Shown here: piece by piece, positions 55,893 through 64,000 of the stretch
Layout: every line of letters starts with the position of its first letter
Numbering within the stretch: the stretch's first letter is position 1
DNA from: an uncultured Coriobacteriaceae bacterium
Lineage (GTDB): Bacteria; Actinomycetota; Coriobacteriia; Coriobacteriales; Atopobiaceae
Length of the DNA stretch: 64,000 nt
Assembly (NCBI GenBank): GCA_902795065.1
Contig: CADBJR010000001.1
Location: 62,001-126,000, forward strand
Direction: 5' to 3'
The notes under the pieces: generated by a model
Told to the model about the DNA's origin: nothing
Seen by the model: the letters and a program-made list of their open reading frames with translations, nothing else
Database searches by the model: none
Translations under genes and position numbers: made by a program

Positions 55893-56611
55893 CAGAGAAC
55901 CAAGCGCGCGATGCCGTCATCGTCGCGCTCGACTGCGACCGCGAGCGGGCGTTCGAGCTCGCGCGTCTCCTCGAGGGGAAGGCGAGCTGGGTGAAGGTGG
56001 GCATGACCCTCTTCTTCCGCTACGGACCCTCGATCGTGGACGAGATGCGCGACCATGGCCTCAAGGTCTTTCTCGACCTCAAGGTGCACGACATCCCCTT
56101 CCAGGTGAAGGGCGCCGTCCGCTCCGCAGCGCTCACCGGCGCCGACATCATCTCGATCCACGGTCTCGGTACCTCCGCCATGGTAGCCGCCGCACGCGAA
56201 GGCGCCGAGGAGGCTGCTCAGATCACCGGACGCGATCGTTGCCGCCTTGTCGCCATCTCCGTCCTTACCTCGATGAGCGCAGAGTCGCTCGTCGAGATCG
56301 GCGTTTCCGGAACGGTTGAGGAGGAGGTCGCCCGGCTCGCGACCCTCTCGTACGGCGCTGGTGCGGACGGCATCGTGTGCTCGCCCCGCGAGGCATCCTC
56401 CATGCGGGCGCTTCTGGGGCCCGATGCGCTCATCGTCACGCCGGGCATCCGTCCTGCAGGTTCCGAGGTCGGCGACCAGGTTCGCATCGCAACCCCTGCC
56501 GCCGCTCTAGCTGCAGGAGCGTCGAAACTGGTCATCGGAAGGCCCATCGCCCAGGCAGCCGACCCCGCCTTCGCCTTGGATTCCGTCGTTTCCGAGCTTC
56601 TGGGCGCGTAA
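55886..56611 (+). CDS. pyrF: Orotidine 5'-phosphate decarboxylase
   Basis: It makes UMP, the ligand of PyrR. The 241-residue TIM-barrel has the catalytic Lys/Asp tetrad in FLDLKVHDIP, the lead ALDCDRERAFEL, and the phosphate-binding end TPGIRPAGSEVGDQVRIATP and VIGRPI. It overlaps pyrD by 7 bp and closes the operon; no pyrE gene follows here. Confidence 0.95.
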   Translation: MLTENQARDAVIVALDCDRERAFELARLLEGKASWVKVGMTLFFRYGPSIVDEMRDHGLKVFLDLKVHDIPFQVKGAVRSAALTGADIISIHGLGTSAMVAAAREGAEEAAQITGRDRCRLVAISVLTSMSAESLVEIGVSGTVEEEVARLATLSYGAGADGIVCSPREASSMRALLGPDALIVTPGIRPAGSEVGDQVRIATPAAALAAGASKLVIGRPIAQAADPAFALDSVVSELLGA

Positions 56612-56762
56612 TATGTGGTAATGATGGCAAAATCGCAGCGCTTTCCCAGAAAGTTCTTGTAAATGCGCTGCTCAAATGGCAAACTACCATAGGTTGTGTT
56701 GCTTGTATGCATGAATCGAACGCATACCGAACCGCTTAACGTGAACGATGTTTGGAGGAACA

Positions 56763-57071
56763 ATGGCTCTACCTATCCTTTCTGATGAGCAGCGCAAGGC
56801 CGCCCTCGAGAAGGCCGCTGTGGCCCGTCATGCCCGCGCCCAGCTTCGCGACGATATCAAGTCCGGCGCCAAGACCGTCGAGAGCGTTCTCACCTCTGAC
56901 GATCCCATCGCCCAGCGCCTGAAGGTCTCCGCCCTCATCGAGTCCCTTCCCGGCTATGGCAAGGCCAAGGCCGCCAAGATCATGGGCGAGCTCGGCATCT
57001 CCGAGTCCCGTCGCGTCAAGGGCCTCGGTGCCCGCCAGCGCGAGCAGCTTCTCGCCGCCCTCACCAAGTAA
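56763..57071 (+). CDS. mihF: Integration host factor, actinobacterial type
   Basis: The 102-residue basic protein has a helix-two-turn-helix-like core (LIESLPGYGKAKAAKIMGEL, SRRVKGLGARQREQLLAAL). It is the mIHF of Actinobacteria, a DNA-bending protein not related to E. coli IHF. TTGGAGGAAC precedes the ATG. It lies directly before gmk, as in many actinobacteria, which supports the phylum placement. The upstream 150-bp gap holds possible AT-rich promoter sequence (for example TTGTAA 56657, TACCAT 56685) but the spacing is poor. Confidence 0.92.
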   Translation: MALPILSDEQRKAALEKAAVARHARAQLRDDIKSGAKTVESVLTSDDPIAQRLKVSALIESLPGYGKAKAAKIMGELGISESRRVKGLGARQREQLLAALTK

Positions 57072-57671
57072 GTGGCTCGTACTGCTCGTCTCTTCGTAGT
57101 CTCCGGACCGTCAGGCGTTGGAAAGGGAACGCTCGTCGCGCGTGTGCGCGCAAAGCGACCCGATTTGGGCCTGACGGTCTCCGCTACTACGCGCACGCCC
57201 CGCGCGGGTGAGGTCGATGGCACGTCCTATTACTACCTCACCGAAGACGAGTTCTCCGTACGCGTCGCTGCGGGAGAGTTCGTCGAGTGGGCAAACGTGC
57301 ATGGGCACCGCTACGGCACCCTCAAGTCCGAGGTCGAGCGCAACCTCACGCAGGGCCGCTCGCTCATACTCGAGATCGACGTTCAAGGCGGTCTCAACGT
57401 GAGGAGCTCGTACGAGGATGTCGTGCTCGTCTTCATCGCCCCGCCATCCATGGAGGAGCTCGAGAAGCGCCTCAGGGGGAGGGGCACCGAGGACGAGGAG
57501 ACCATCTCCATGCGTCTTGCCAACGCAGCGCACGAGATGGAGCTCATGGATGCCTACGATGCAACGATCGTGAACGACGATCTCGACCGCGCTGCCGCTG
57601 AGCTGTACGCGCTGATCGAGAGCTATGAGACAGATGGAGGTTCGACCTGCGATGTCTGTGACGAGACCTGA
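57072..57671 (+). CDS. gmk: Guanylate kinase
   Basis: It phosphorylates GMP/dGMP. The 199-residue protein has P-loop GPSGVGKGTL, SATTRTPRAGEVDGTSYYYL and ILEIDVQGG. GTG 57072 follows the mihF stop with no gap, so translation is coupled. Confidence 0.95.
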   Translation: MARTARLFVVSGPSGVGKGTLVARVRAKRPDLGLTVSATTRTPRAGEVDGTSYYYLTEDEFSVRVAAGEFVEWANVHGHRYGTLKSEVERNLTQGRSLILEIDVQGGLNVRSSYEDVVLVFIAPPSMEELEKRLRGRGTEDEETISMRLANAAHEMELMDAYDATIVNDDLDRAAAELYALIESYETDGGSTCDVCDET

Positions 57672-57936
57672 GATCGACTCCCTGCTCGACAAGACCGAGC
57701 AGAACCCCTTCCTGCTGTGCGCCATCGCGTCCAAGCGCGCCTGCGACATCAACAACATGATCCGCGGCCAGCACCATCGCGTGACCGCCATCCAGGACTT
57801 CGACGACATCACCACGATCATCTCCGGCAAGGACACCGTGTCCATCGCCATGGGCGAGATCGAGTCCGGTACCCTGAGCTTCGTGAAGGACGAGTTCGAT
57901 ACCGACCTCGAGGCCCAGAACATCGGCATCATCTAA
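57652..57936 (+). CDS. rpoZ: RNA polymerase omega subunit
   Basis: The 94-residue protein matches the RpoZ/Rpb6 fold: RPEIDSLLDKTEQNPFLLC, ASKRACDIN, and a C-terminal acidic end. It stabilises beta-prime. ATG 57652 lies 20 bp inside gmk; the ribosome site GGAGG is 57636-57640. Order gmk-rpoZ is conserved. Confidence 0.9.
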   Translation: MSVTRPEIDSLLDKTEQNPFLLCAIASKRACDINNMIRGQHHRVTAIQDFDDITTIISGKDTVSIAMGEIESGTLSFVKDEFDTDLEAQNIGII

Positions 57937-57954
57937 CCTGGACCATCCGCTGCC

Positions 57955-59214
57955 ATGAGCGACCGCCTGTGCCTCGTGCACTATCACGAGATCGGTCTCA
58001 AGGGCAAGAACCGCTCGACATTCGAGAACCAGCTTGTCACCAACCTGAACCGCGCGCTGAGGGGGACCGGCGTCTCCCGCATCGCGCGGATTTCAGGCTA
58101 TATCGTGGTCGAGACGGAAGACCGCAACGCCACGCCCGAGCTTGCCGCGCGTATCGCGCAGGTTCCCGGCGTTGCCCGCGTCTCCCTCGCATACCGCTGC
58201 AACCTCGACGAACGCGAATACTGCCGTGCCGCGGTCAACGTGATGCGCGAGGCGGGCGATTTCTGCTCGTTCAAGGTCCATGCGCGCCGCTCATCAACTG
58301 CCTATCCCATCCATACGCTCGAGATGAATCAGATCGTGGGCGAGGTGCTCTGCGAGGCCTTCCCCGAGAAGAAGGTCGATGTACATCATCCCGACCTTCA
58401 AGTCGTCGTCCATGCGGTGCAGGGGAGCTGCTATGTGTACGCAGCTTTCACGCGCGGCGTGGGCGGACTACCCGTCGGAACGGCCGGCAAGGTCGTGACG
58501 CTGCTCTCGAGCGGATTCGATTCACCCGTCGCGACCTGGATGGTCGGACGCCGCGGTGCCATCTGCGTGCCCATCCATTTCTCAGGCCGCCCCATGACGG
58601 CGGATGACAGCGAGTACCTCACGCAGGACATCTGCGAAGCGCTCGCACCTTCCGGCTGCATCGGCAGGCTCTACGTGGTCCCCTTCGGGGAGCACCAGCG
58701 CCAGATCGCCCTCACCGTCCCCCAGGACCTGCGTGTCATCATGTACCGCCGCATCATGGTCGCCGTCGCCGAGCGCCTTGCGGCCATCGAGGGAGCCAAG
58801 GCCCTGGTCACGGGCGAATCGCTCGGACAGGTCGCATCGCAGACGCTCGAGAACATCGCCGCCGTCGACCAGGCCGTGGGCATCCCCGTGCTCCGTCCGC
58901 TCATCGGCTCCGACAAGATGGAGATCATGGAACGAGCCGAGCAGATCGGCACCGCCGAGATTTCAACACAGACGGCGCCTGACTGCTGCACCCTCTTCAT
59001 GCCCAAGCGCCCCGAGACCCACGCGCGCCTTTCTGCCGTCCTCGAGGCGGAAGCGCTCTTCGACAAGGAGTCCATGGTCGATGAGCTGCTCGAACTCATG
59101 GAATACCGTGATTTCGACTCGTGCCCGAGTTACCATCCTCCCAAATGCATCCGCGCGCGCCATACGGAACTTTTGCCGGCCGGTTACCGTACCGACCTCG
59201 ATCAGCGTTCCTAA
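57955..59214 (+). CDS. thiI: tRNA 4-thiouridine synthase ThiI
   Basis: ThiI transfers sulfur to U8 of tRNA and helps thiazole synthesis in some bacteria. The 419-residue protein has a ferredoxin-like/THUMP N-domain and the PP-loop SSGFDSPVATWMV; TGESLGQVASQTLENI and CTLFMPKRPETHARL are family segments. No rhodanese extension is present, so the sulfur relay differs from the E. coli type. It starts 18 bp after rpoZ. Confidence 0.93.
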   Translation: MSDRLCLVHYHEIGLKGKNRSTFENQLVTNLNRALRGTGVSRIARISGYIVVETEDRNATPELAARIAQVPGVARVSLAYRCNLDEREYCRAAVNVMREAGDFCSFKVHARRSSTAYPIHTLEMNQIVGEVLCEAFPEKKVDVHHPDLQVVVHAVQGSCYVYAAFTRGVGGLPVGTAGKVVTLLSSGFDSPVATWMVGRRGAICVPIHFSGRPMTADDSEYLTQDICEALAPSGCIGRLYVVPFGEHQRQIALTVPQDLRVIMYRRIMVAVAERLAAIEGAKALVTGESLGQVASQTLENIAAVDQAVGIPVLRPLIGSDKMEIMERAEQIGTAEISTQTAPDCCTLFMPKRPETHARLSAVLEAEALFDKESMVDELLELMEYRDFDSCPSYHPPKCIRARHTELLPAGYRTDLDQRS

Positions 59215-59358
59215 AACTCCAGCTCAATACTGTTTTTGAATTCTGTTTGCAAGGTTGCTGCAAGGTAGCCGACTGCTAGCCGCCTGCGCTTCCAAGATTG
59301 TCCACGGTTGTGAACACGGTCCTCCCCGATGATTGAAACAGCAGGAGGGAGGTTCCCC

Positions 59359-60003
59359 GTGGCCCAGATCAGACGGGAGCATGCACACGCACGCTTGGGT
59401 CTCCGCGCCCGGAAAGCGGTCGCCGCAGCAGGGGCCATCATGGTCGTCGTGCTCGGCTCTATCGGTGTGCTGGCCATGCGCTCGGATGGTCTTGTCATCA
59501 CACGCGCGTCAGAGGAGCAGCTGCCCATGGCAGAAGACCAGCCTGATGACGTCGTGTCAGACGACGGGGAACCTCCTCTGTTGCCATCGATCGTCATCCA
59601 TGTCGATGGGGCAGTAGCGCATCCTGGGGTGTATACGCTCATGGGAGACCCCGTTCGCATCTGCGATGCCGTCGATGCGGCTGGCGGTCTTACTGGGGAG
59701 GCGGATACATCGACGATCAACCTGGCGGCACCCATCGTCGATGGATCGAAGGTCCATATCCCCGCGGAAGGCGATGAGGCATCCCATTCCGAAGTGGGGG
59801 AGGCGCCTGGAGGACTTGTCAACATCAACGCTGCGGATGCAGACACGCTCATGGAGCTGCCCGGCGTAGGTGAGGCGACCGCTCGGGCCATCATCGAAAG
59901 CCGCGAGCAGCTCGGACCGTTCACAAGCGTCGACGATCTGCTGCGCGTGAACGGCATCGGCGAGAAGAAGCTCGAGAGGATACGTCCGCATGCCTGCGTA
60001 TGA
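59359..60003 (+). CDS. comEA: ComEA-like competence DNA-binding protein
   Basis: The 214-residue protein has one membrane anchor near the N-terminus (AVAAAGAIMVVVLGSIGVL), an SLBB-type segment (IVIHVDGAVAHPGVYTL) and the C-terminal helix-hairpin-helix pair LVNINAADADTLMELPGVG and ATARAIIES, which binds double-stranded DNA outside the membrane. GTG 59359 with GGAGGGAGG is preferred over ATG 59329. It overlaps comEC by 14 bp. Confidence 0.9.
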   Translation: MAQIRREHAHARLGLRARKAVAAAGAIMVVVLGSIGVLAMRSDGLVITRASEEQLPMAEDQPDDVVSDDGEPPLLPSIVIHVDGAVAHPGVYTLMGDPVRICDAVDAAGGLTGEADTSTINLAAPIVDGSKVHIPAEGDEASHSEVGEAPGGLVNINAADADTLMELPGVGEATARAIIESREQLGPFTSVDDLLRVNGIGEKKLERIRPHACV

Positions 60004-62347
60004 TGGACCCCATCCTCCCGGTCGCCCCTCCGTTCCTCCTATCCTCTGGGCTCTCGTCTCGGCTCTCTTCGCTGCACAATCTGTGCTCAGGATGCAGCTT
60101 GGATCCAAGCGATGCATCGATGCGATCGTCATCCTGATGCTTTCTGCCTTCGCCCTCGCTTCAATCCTCGCGCTTTGGGGAAAGGGACCCCAAGCTCGAT
60201 TCGTCCTCGTCATAGCGGCAACCGCCTCTGTGGTCGCCCTGTCTTCCTCGATGGTTGTCGACATCTCCCGTTCAGCGGTGTCCGATCTCGAATCGTCCGC
60301 CGTTTCGGAATGGTCGTTCCTCGTGACAGGTGACGCCCGGTTCTCCCGGGGGCGGTACCGTATGAGAGCGCGCGCTCGTAAAGCCGGCTCGGTATCCTCC
60401 GACGTATGGCTCTACAGTGATGAGCGGCTCTTTCCGGGGACGACGGTCGTAGGGGTCGGACGTACGAAGGCCCTCGATGAGGGGAGCTGGTCCGTTGCTT
60501 CCCATGCACAGGGGATCAATGCGCAGGTCAGCATCTTGAAGATCGAATCGCTCACGAAACGCGGTGGTCCGCTCGGCGTGCTCGATGCTTTGAGGGGTCG
60601 TGCCATCGTTTCAATCCGCCCCGCTTCGAACGTTGCACGCGCACTCCTGGCAGCATGCACCGTGGGCGACCGTACGGGCATCGATGAGCTGGGATTCGAG
60701 GATGTGCTCAGGCGCTGCGGCATCTCCCATCTTGTGGCGGTCTCCGGCACGCATCTCGCGCTGGTTGCATCCGCCTGCACGATGCTGCTCGACCGGCTAT
60801 CTCTGCATCCACGCGCACGCGCGGCAGCTCTCGGGTGCGTAACGGGGGTATTCGTGCTGCTTTGCGGGGCACCGCCTTCCGCGGTGAGGGCGTGGCTGAT
60901 GGTGCTCGCGTACATCGCAGGGCAGATGGTCGGAAGGCGCGGCCATGGAACATCTTCGTTATCCTGCGCCGCGATAGCCATGGCCCTGATGGACCCGCCG
61001 GTCACGGGCCAACTCGCCTACCAGCTCTCGGTCGCCGCCGTGCTGGGAATCCGCATCGTCTACCCGTATCTGCGCTATGCCATCGACGTCGTGTTTTCGA
61101 TGCGACGACACGGGCGTAGATGGGCGGCATCTCTTGACGAACGGCTCAAGCCCCTCTTTTACAGCATGCGCGATCTGACTGCCATGACCCTCACCGCACA
61201 GCTCGTCACGCTTCCCATCACCGCGGAGGCGTTCGGCGAGCTATCGCTCATCGCTTCCCTTGCGAACCTCATCGCAACGCCGCCCATCTCGCTGCTGACG
61301 ATCGCAGGCCTCGCGTCGATCGCCCTGCTTCCCGTTCCCCATGCATCGGAGATACTCATCGTCGCATGCACGCCCCTCGGAGAGGCGCTCATGAAGCTGC
61401 TCTCATTCATGTCAGGCTTCAGATGGGCTTCAGTTCCTGTTGGGAGCCATGTGTCGCTCATCGGGTCGTCAATCCTTGTCTTCGTGCTCATGCTCGCATG
61501 GTTTTCTCCGAGGATCACGAGGAGGGCGGTCCTGATTCCCGTGATCGCGACTATGAGCATCCTCGCCATCTGGTACGGGTCGAACCGTTTCCTCGCTCCC
61601 GCCCGCATATGCATGCTCGATGTGGGCCAAGGGGATGCGATCCTCATCCAGGAGGGTCCTCATGCCGTTCTCGTCGATGCGGGTCCTGCGGATGCGCTAG
61701 CTCCGGCGCTGTTCCGCATGCATGTGTTCCATCTCGATGCGATCATGCTCTCGCATCTCCATAACGACCATTACGGTGGAGTATCCGATCTTCCAGGGGC
61801 GGTCTCCTGCGGCGACATCGTCCTTCACGAGGGGTCTGCGCACCATGTGCCCTCTGATCTAGAGAACGCAGCTGATGAGCTCGGTCTTGATTCCTTCGAA
61901 GAAGTTCGCTGCGGAGACGTGGTCTCATTCGGTCACTTCACGATCTCGGTTCTCGCACCGTTCGAGGAGGTTGACGGTCTCGAGAACGAGGATTCCCAAT
62001 TCCTGCTCGTCACCTACGACGATGGGAGGCGCACGATGAGCGCCATGCTCACGGGAGACGGCGAATCCGAGGAGCTCGAGAAGGTCTTGGCACGGTACGG
62101 CTTATCGGGTATAGATATCCTCAAAGTCGGCCACCACGGCTCGTCGGACAGCATAACGGCGGTGCAGGCGGAGCGCATCAGCCCCTCGTTCGCCCTCTGC
62201 AGCGCAGGATATGGCAACGAATTCGGGCATCCGCAGCACGATACCGTGCAAGCGCTCGAGGAATCGGGCGCCGAGTTCCTGTGCACCATCGATGAAGGGG
62301 ACATCGTGATGGCGCCGTCTGCGGACGGTGCGTGCAGAAAAGGATGA
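59990..62347 (+). CDS. comEC: ComEC/Rec2 DNA-uptake channel
   Basis: The 785-residue protein has an N-terminal membrane region and an OB-like domain (WSFLVTGDARFSRGRYRM), the Competence domain with GISHLVAVSGTHLALVA, and a C-terminal metallo-beta-lactamase fold (MLDVGQGDAILIQEG, SHLHNDHYGG, KVGHHGSSDS). ComEC takes one DNA strand into the cytoplasm. With comEA it supports an uptake apparatus, but pilus genes are not in this window. It overlaps comEA. Confidence 0.93.
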   Translation: MPAYDGPHPPGRPSVPPILWALVSALFAAQSVLRMQLGSKRCIDAIVILMLSAFALASILALWGKGPQARFVLVIAATASVVALSSSMVVDISRSAVSDLESSAVSEWSFLVTGDARFSRGRYRMRARARKAGSVSSDVWLYSDERLFPGTTVVGVGRTKALDEGSWSVASHAQGINAQVSILKIESLTKRGGPLGVLDALRGRAIVSIRPASNVARALLAACTVGDRTGIDELGFEDVLRRCGISHLVAVSGTHLALVASACTMLLDRLSLHPRARAAALGCVTGVFVLLCGAPPSAVRAWLMVLAYIAGQMVGRRGHGTSSLSCAAIAMALMDPPVTGQLAYQLSVAAVLGIRIVYPYLRYAIDVVFSMRRHGRRWAASLDERLKPLFYSMRDLTAMTLTAQLVTLPITAEAFGELSLIASLANLIATPPISLLTIAGLASIALLPVPHASEILIVACTPLGEALMKLLSFMSGFRWASVPVGSHVSLIGSSILVFVLMLAWFSPRITRRAVLIPVIATMSILAIWYGSNRFLAPARICMLDVGQGDAILIQEGPHAVLVDAGPADALAPALFRMHVFHLDAIMLSHLHNDHYGGVSDLPGAVSCGDIVLHEGSAHHVPSDLENAADELGLDSFEEVRCGDVVSFGHFTISVLAPFEEVDGLENEDSQFLLVTYDDGRRTMSAMLTGDGESEELEKVLARYGLSGIDILKVGHHGSSDSITAVQAERISPSFALCSAGYGNEFGHPQHDTVQALEESGAEFLCTIDEGDIVMAPSADGACRKG

Positions 62348-62353
62348 TTAAGC

Positions 62354-62382
62354 TGCACACGGGATTGGATGAGTGGTACACT
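62354..62382 (+). promoter_or_regulatory. Promoter before the mgtE leader
   Basis: TGCACA (62354-62359) and TACACT (62377-62382) with 17 bp between, plus an extended -10 TGG. Transcription would start near 62389, giving a leader of about 185 bases. Confidence 0.6.
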
Positions 62383-62423
62383 GACTCCGTTGAAAGGTCC
62401 CTGCGTTTTCAAGGAGGTGCTTC

Positions 62424-62507
62424 ATGGACGGTGGTGGCAGTACCGGCTCAGCGGCAGTCCGAATAACCTGCGTGTGCTTCACGTTCCATGGAGCACGAGC
62501 CGTGTAG
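62424..62507 (+). CDS. 27-residue leader ORF upstream of mgtE
   Basis: AAGGAGG lies 6 bases before ATG 62424. The 27-residue frame (MDGGGSTGSAAVRITC...) ends at TAG 62505, 66 bp before mgtE. It is Gly/Ser-rich and then has two cysteines; I do not recognise it. It may be a translated regulatory leader of the magnesium transporter, or a real small protein. Conservation would decide. Confidence 0.45.
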   Translation: MDGGGSTGSAAVRITCVCFTFHGARAV

Positions 62508-62573
62508 ACATCCGCAGGTCAGGCCTGCCCGCCAGCTTCCACTGTTGATGGATTCCAACGGAGGAGGGTCGTC

Positions 62574-63947
62574 ATGGCGGCGCATAACGTGACGTTCGAG
62601 AAGACCATACGCGTCCTTCTCGACGAGAAGAAATACCAAACGCTCAAAGATGTGCTGGTCACCATCGAGCCAGCCGATATCGCATCCGTGTTCGAGGAGC
62701 TCGAAGAGGACCGCATGCCGCTCCTCTTCCGCCTGCTTCCCAAGGATACGGCGGCCGAGACGTTCGCAGAGCTCGATCCCGAGTGGCAGGAGCTCCTGAT
62801 CCGCGGCTTCTCCGATACGGAGCTGCGCGAAGTCGTCAACGAGCTCTACGTCGACGACGCGGCGGACCTGGTCGAGGAGATGCCCGCCAACGTGGTGGAG
62901 CGCATCCTCGCACAGGCTGACCCCCAGATGCGCAGGGAGATCAACGAGATCCTGCAGTATCCGGAGAATTCCGCCGGCTCGGTCATGACCACGGAATACG
63001 TCTCCCTGAGGCCGACTATGACGGTCGGCGAGGCCATCAGGCGCATCAGGCGCACGGGCATCGACAAGGAGACCATCTACACCTGCTATGTGACCAAGGA
63101 GCAGCGCCTCATCGCCACGGTCTCCGTCAAGGACCTCCTGCTCGCGCGCGACGACGACACCAAGATCGCCGACATCATGGACGAGCACGTGATCTCCGTG
63201 AGCACGTTGGCCGACCGCGAGGAAGTCGCCCAGACGCTCGCGCGCTACGACTTCATGGCCGTTCCCGTCGTCGACACCGACGGCCGCCTCGTCGGTATCA
63301 TCACCTTCGACGACGCTATGGACATCATGGTTGAGGAGACGACCGAGGACATCGAGAAGATGGCCGGCATGCTCCCGTCCGAGAAGACCTATCTGCGCTC
63401 ATCGACCTTCGACCTCTTCCTCCACCGCATCCCCTGGCTCTCCCTCCTCATGATCTCCGCCACGTTCACGGGCATGATCATCAGCGGTTTCGAGAACGCG
63501 CTCGCCGCCCAAGTCGTCCTGACGTCGTTCATTCCCATGCTCATGGATACCGGCGGCAACTCCGGTTCCCAGGCTTCCGTCACGGTCATCCGCGCCCTCA
63601 GCCTCGGCGAGCTCGAGTTCTCCGATCTTCCCAAGGTCATCTGGAAGGAGATCAGGACAGCGGTCCTCTGCGGCGTCGCCCTCGCGTCCCTCTGCTTCCT
63701 GAAGATCATGCTCATAGACCGAATGCTGCTCGGCAACACCGAGATCACGATGTACACGGCGTTCGCGGTCTGCCTCACGATGGCCGTGACGGTGCTCATC
63801 TCCAAGCTCGTGGGATGCACGCTCCCCATGGTCGCGAAGAAGATCGGATTCGACCCCGCGGTCATGGCGGGCCCCATCATCACGACGATCGTCGACGCGC
63901 TCTCGCTGCTCATCTACTTCTGGATCGCGAGCGCGCTGCTATTCTGA
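62574..63947 (+). CDS. mgtE: Magnesium transporter MgtE
   Basis: The 457-residue protein has the N-terminal MgtE domain (VLVTIEPADIASVFEEL), a CBS pair (SVMTTEYVSLRPTMTVGEAI, IADIMDEHVISVSTLADRE) and five C-terminal membrane segments with PMLMDTGGNSGSQASVTVIR. It is a Mg2+ channel gated by cytosolic Mg2+. GGAGGAGGG precedes the ATG. Confidence 0.95.
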   Translation: MAAHNVTFEKTIRVLLDEKKYQTLKDVLVTIEPADIASVFEELEEDRMPLLFRLLPKDTAAETFAELDPEWQELLIRGFSDTELREVVNELYVDDAADLVEEMPANVVERILAQADPQMRREINEILQYPENSAGSVMTTEYVSLRPTMTVGEAIRRIRRTGIDKETIYTCYVTKEQRLIATVSVKDLLLARDDDTKIADIMDEHVISVSTLADREEVAQTLARYDFMAVPVVDTDGRLVGIITFDDAMDIMVEETTEDIEKMAGMLPSEKTYLRSSTFDLFLHRIPWLSLLMISATFTGMIISGFENALAAQVVLTSFIPMLMDTGGNSGSQASVTVIRALSLGELEFSDLPKVIWKEIRTAVLCGVALASLCFLKIMLIDRMLLGNTEITMYTAFAVCLTMAVTVLISKLVGCTLPMVAKKIGFDPAVMAGPIITTIVDALSLLIYFWIASALLF

Positions 63948-63965
63948 GGCGCGTGCGCATTGGCG

Positions 63966-64000
63966 TACAATCGATAGCGTTCGCAGGACGAGAGGGGAGG
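63966..64000 (+). promoter_or_regulatory. -10 element and ribosome site of the next gene (cut by window end)
   Basis: TACAAT (63966-63971) is followed by AGAGGGGAGG at the very end of the window, which looks like a ribosome-binding site. The start codon and gene lie beyond base 64000. Confidence 0.5.

Noticed and set aside
62389-62573. M-box magnesium riboswitch before mgtE
   Set aside because: I could not find the conserved M-box core in the leader, so I did not call it. An RNA-family search would settle it.

Overview
The window looks like chromosomal DNA of a high-GC Gram-positive bacterium, most likely a Collinsella-like member of the Coriobacteriia. The basis is strong G/C third-position bias, an actinobacterial-type integration host factor beside gmk, a PyrR-regulated pyr operon with PyrK/PyrD type-B genes, comEA/comEC and a class III fructose-1,6-bisphosphatase. 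Genes are densely packed, mostly on the + strand. Most of the window is core: protein targeting (ftsY end, ffh), cell wall (L,D-transpeptidase), ftsH, fbp, ileS behind a T-box-like leader, lspA, rluD-type pseudouridine synthase, guaB and leuS.

Further core blocks follow. A translation/RNA operon (rimP-nusA-infB-rbfA-nrnA-truB-ribF-dnaG) starts from a clear 17-bp-spaced promoter and leads to rpoD and a tRNA-Asn. Then come plsY, a mixed accessory stretch, a three-gene polysaccharide-export/glycosyltransferase set (47.7-51.2 kb), the pyrR-B-C-K-D-F operon with a PyrR-type attenuator, mihF-gmk-rpoZ, thiI, comEA-comEC and mgtE.

Two places stand out. First, at 41,614-43,014 a small Tat/lipoprotein-signal protein made of four 17-residue repeats, each with a V-Y-G-P-P core, lies 6 bp upstream of a radical SAM/SPASM protein. 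This looks like a precursor plus modifying enzyme, i.e. a candidate ribosomally made, post-translationally modified cell-surface product. I do not recognise it as a named family.

Second, from about 13,475 to 17,850 lies a lower-GC, Firmicutes-like segment (glgP intact; malQ and uppP broken). It splits a Coriobacteriia lipoprotein gene whose 5' part ends near 13,474 and whose 3' part resumes near 17,851. A long palindrome lies before the split gene and a partial copy of one arm lies after it. The segment is either lateral transfer or a contig chimera, and the sequence alone cannot decide.

Other oddities are a kinase-like/GNAT fusion, a VanZ/VOC fusion, NusA with a C-terminal Cys/His cluster and no ylxR after it, a RibF without recognisable riboflavin-kinase motifs, and a short leader ORF before mgtE.
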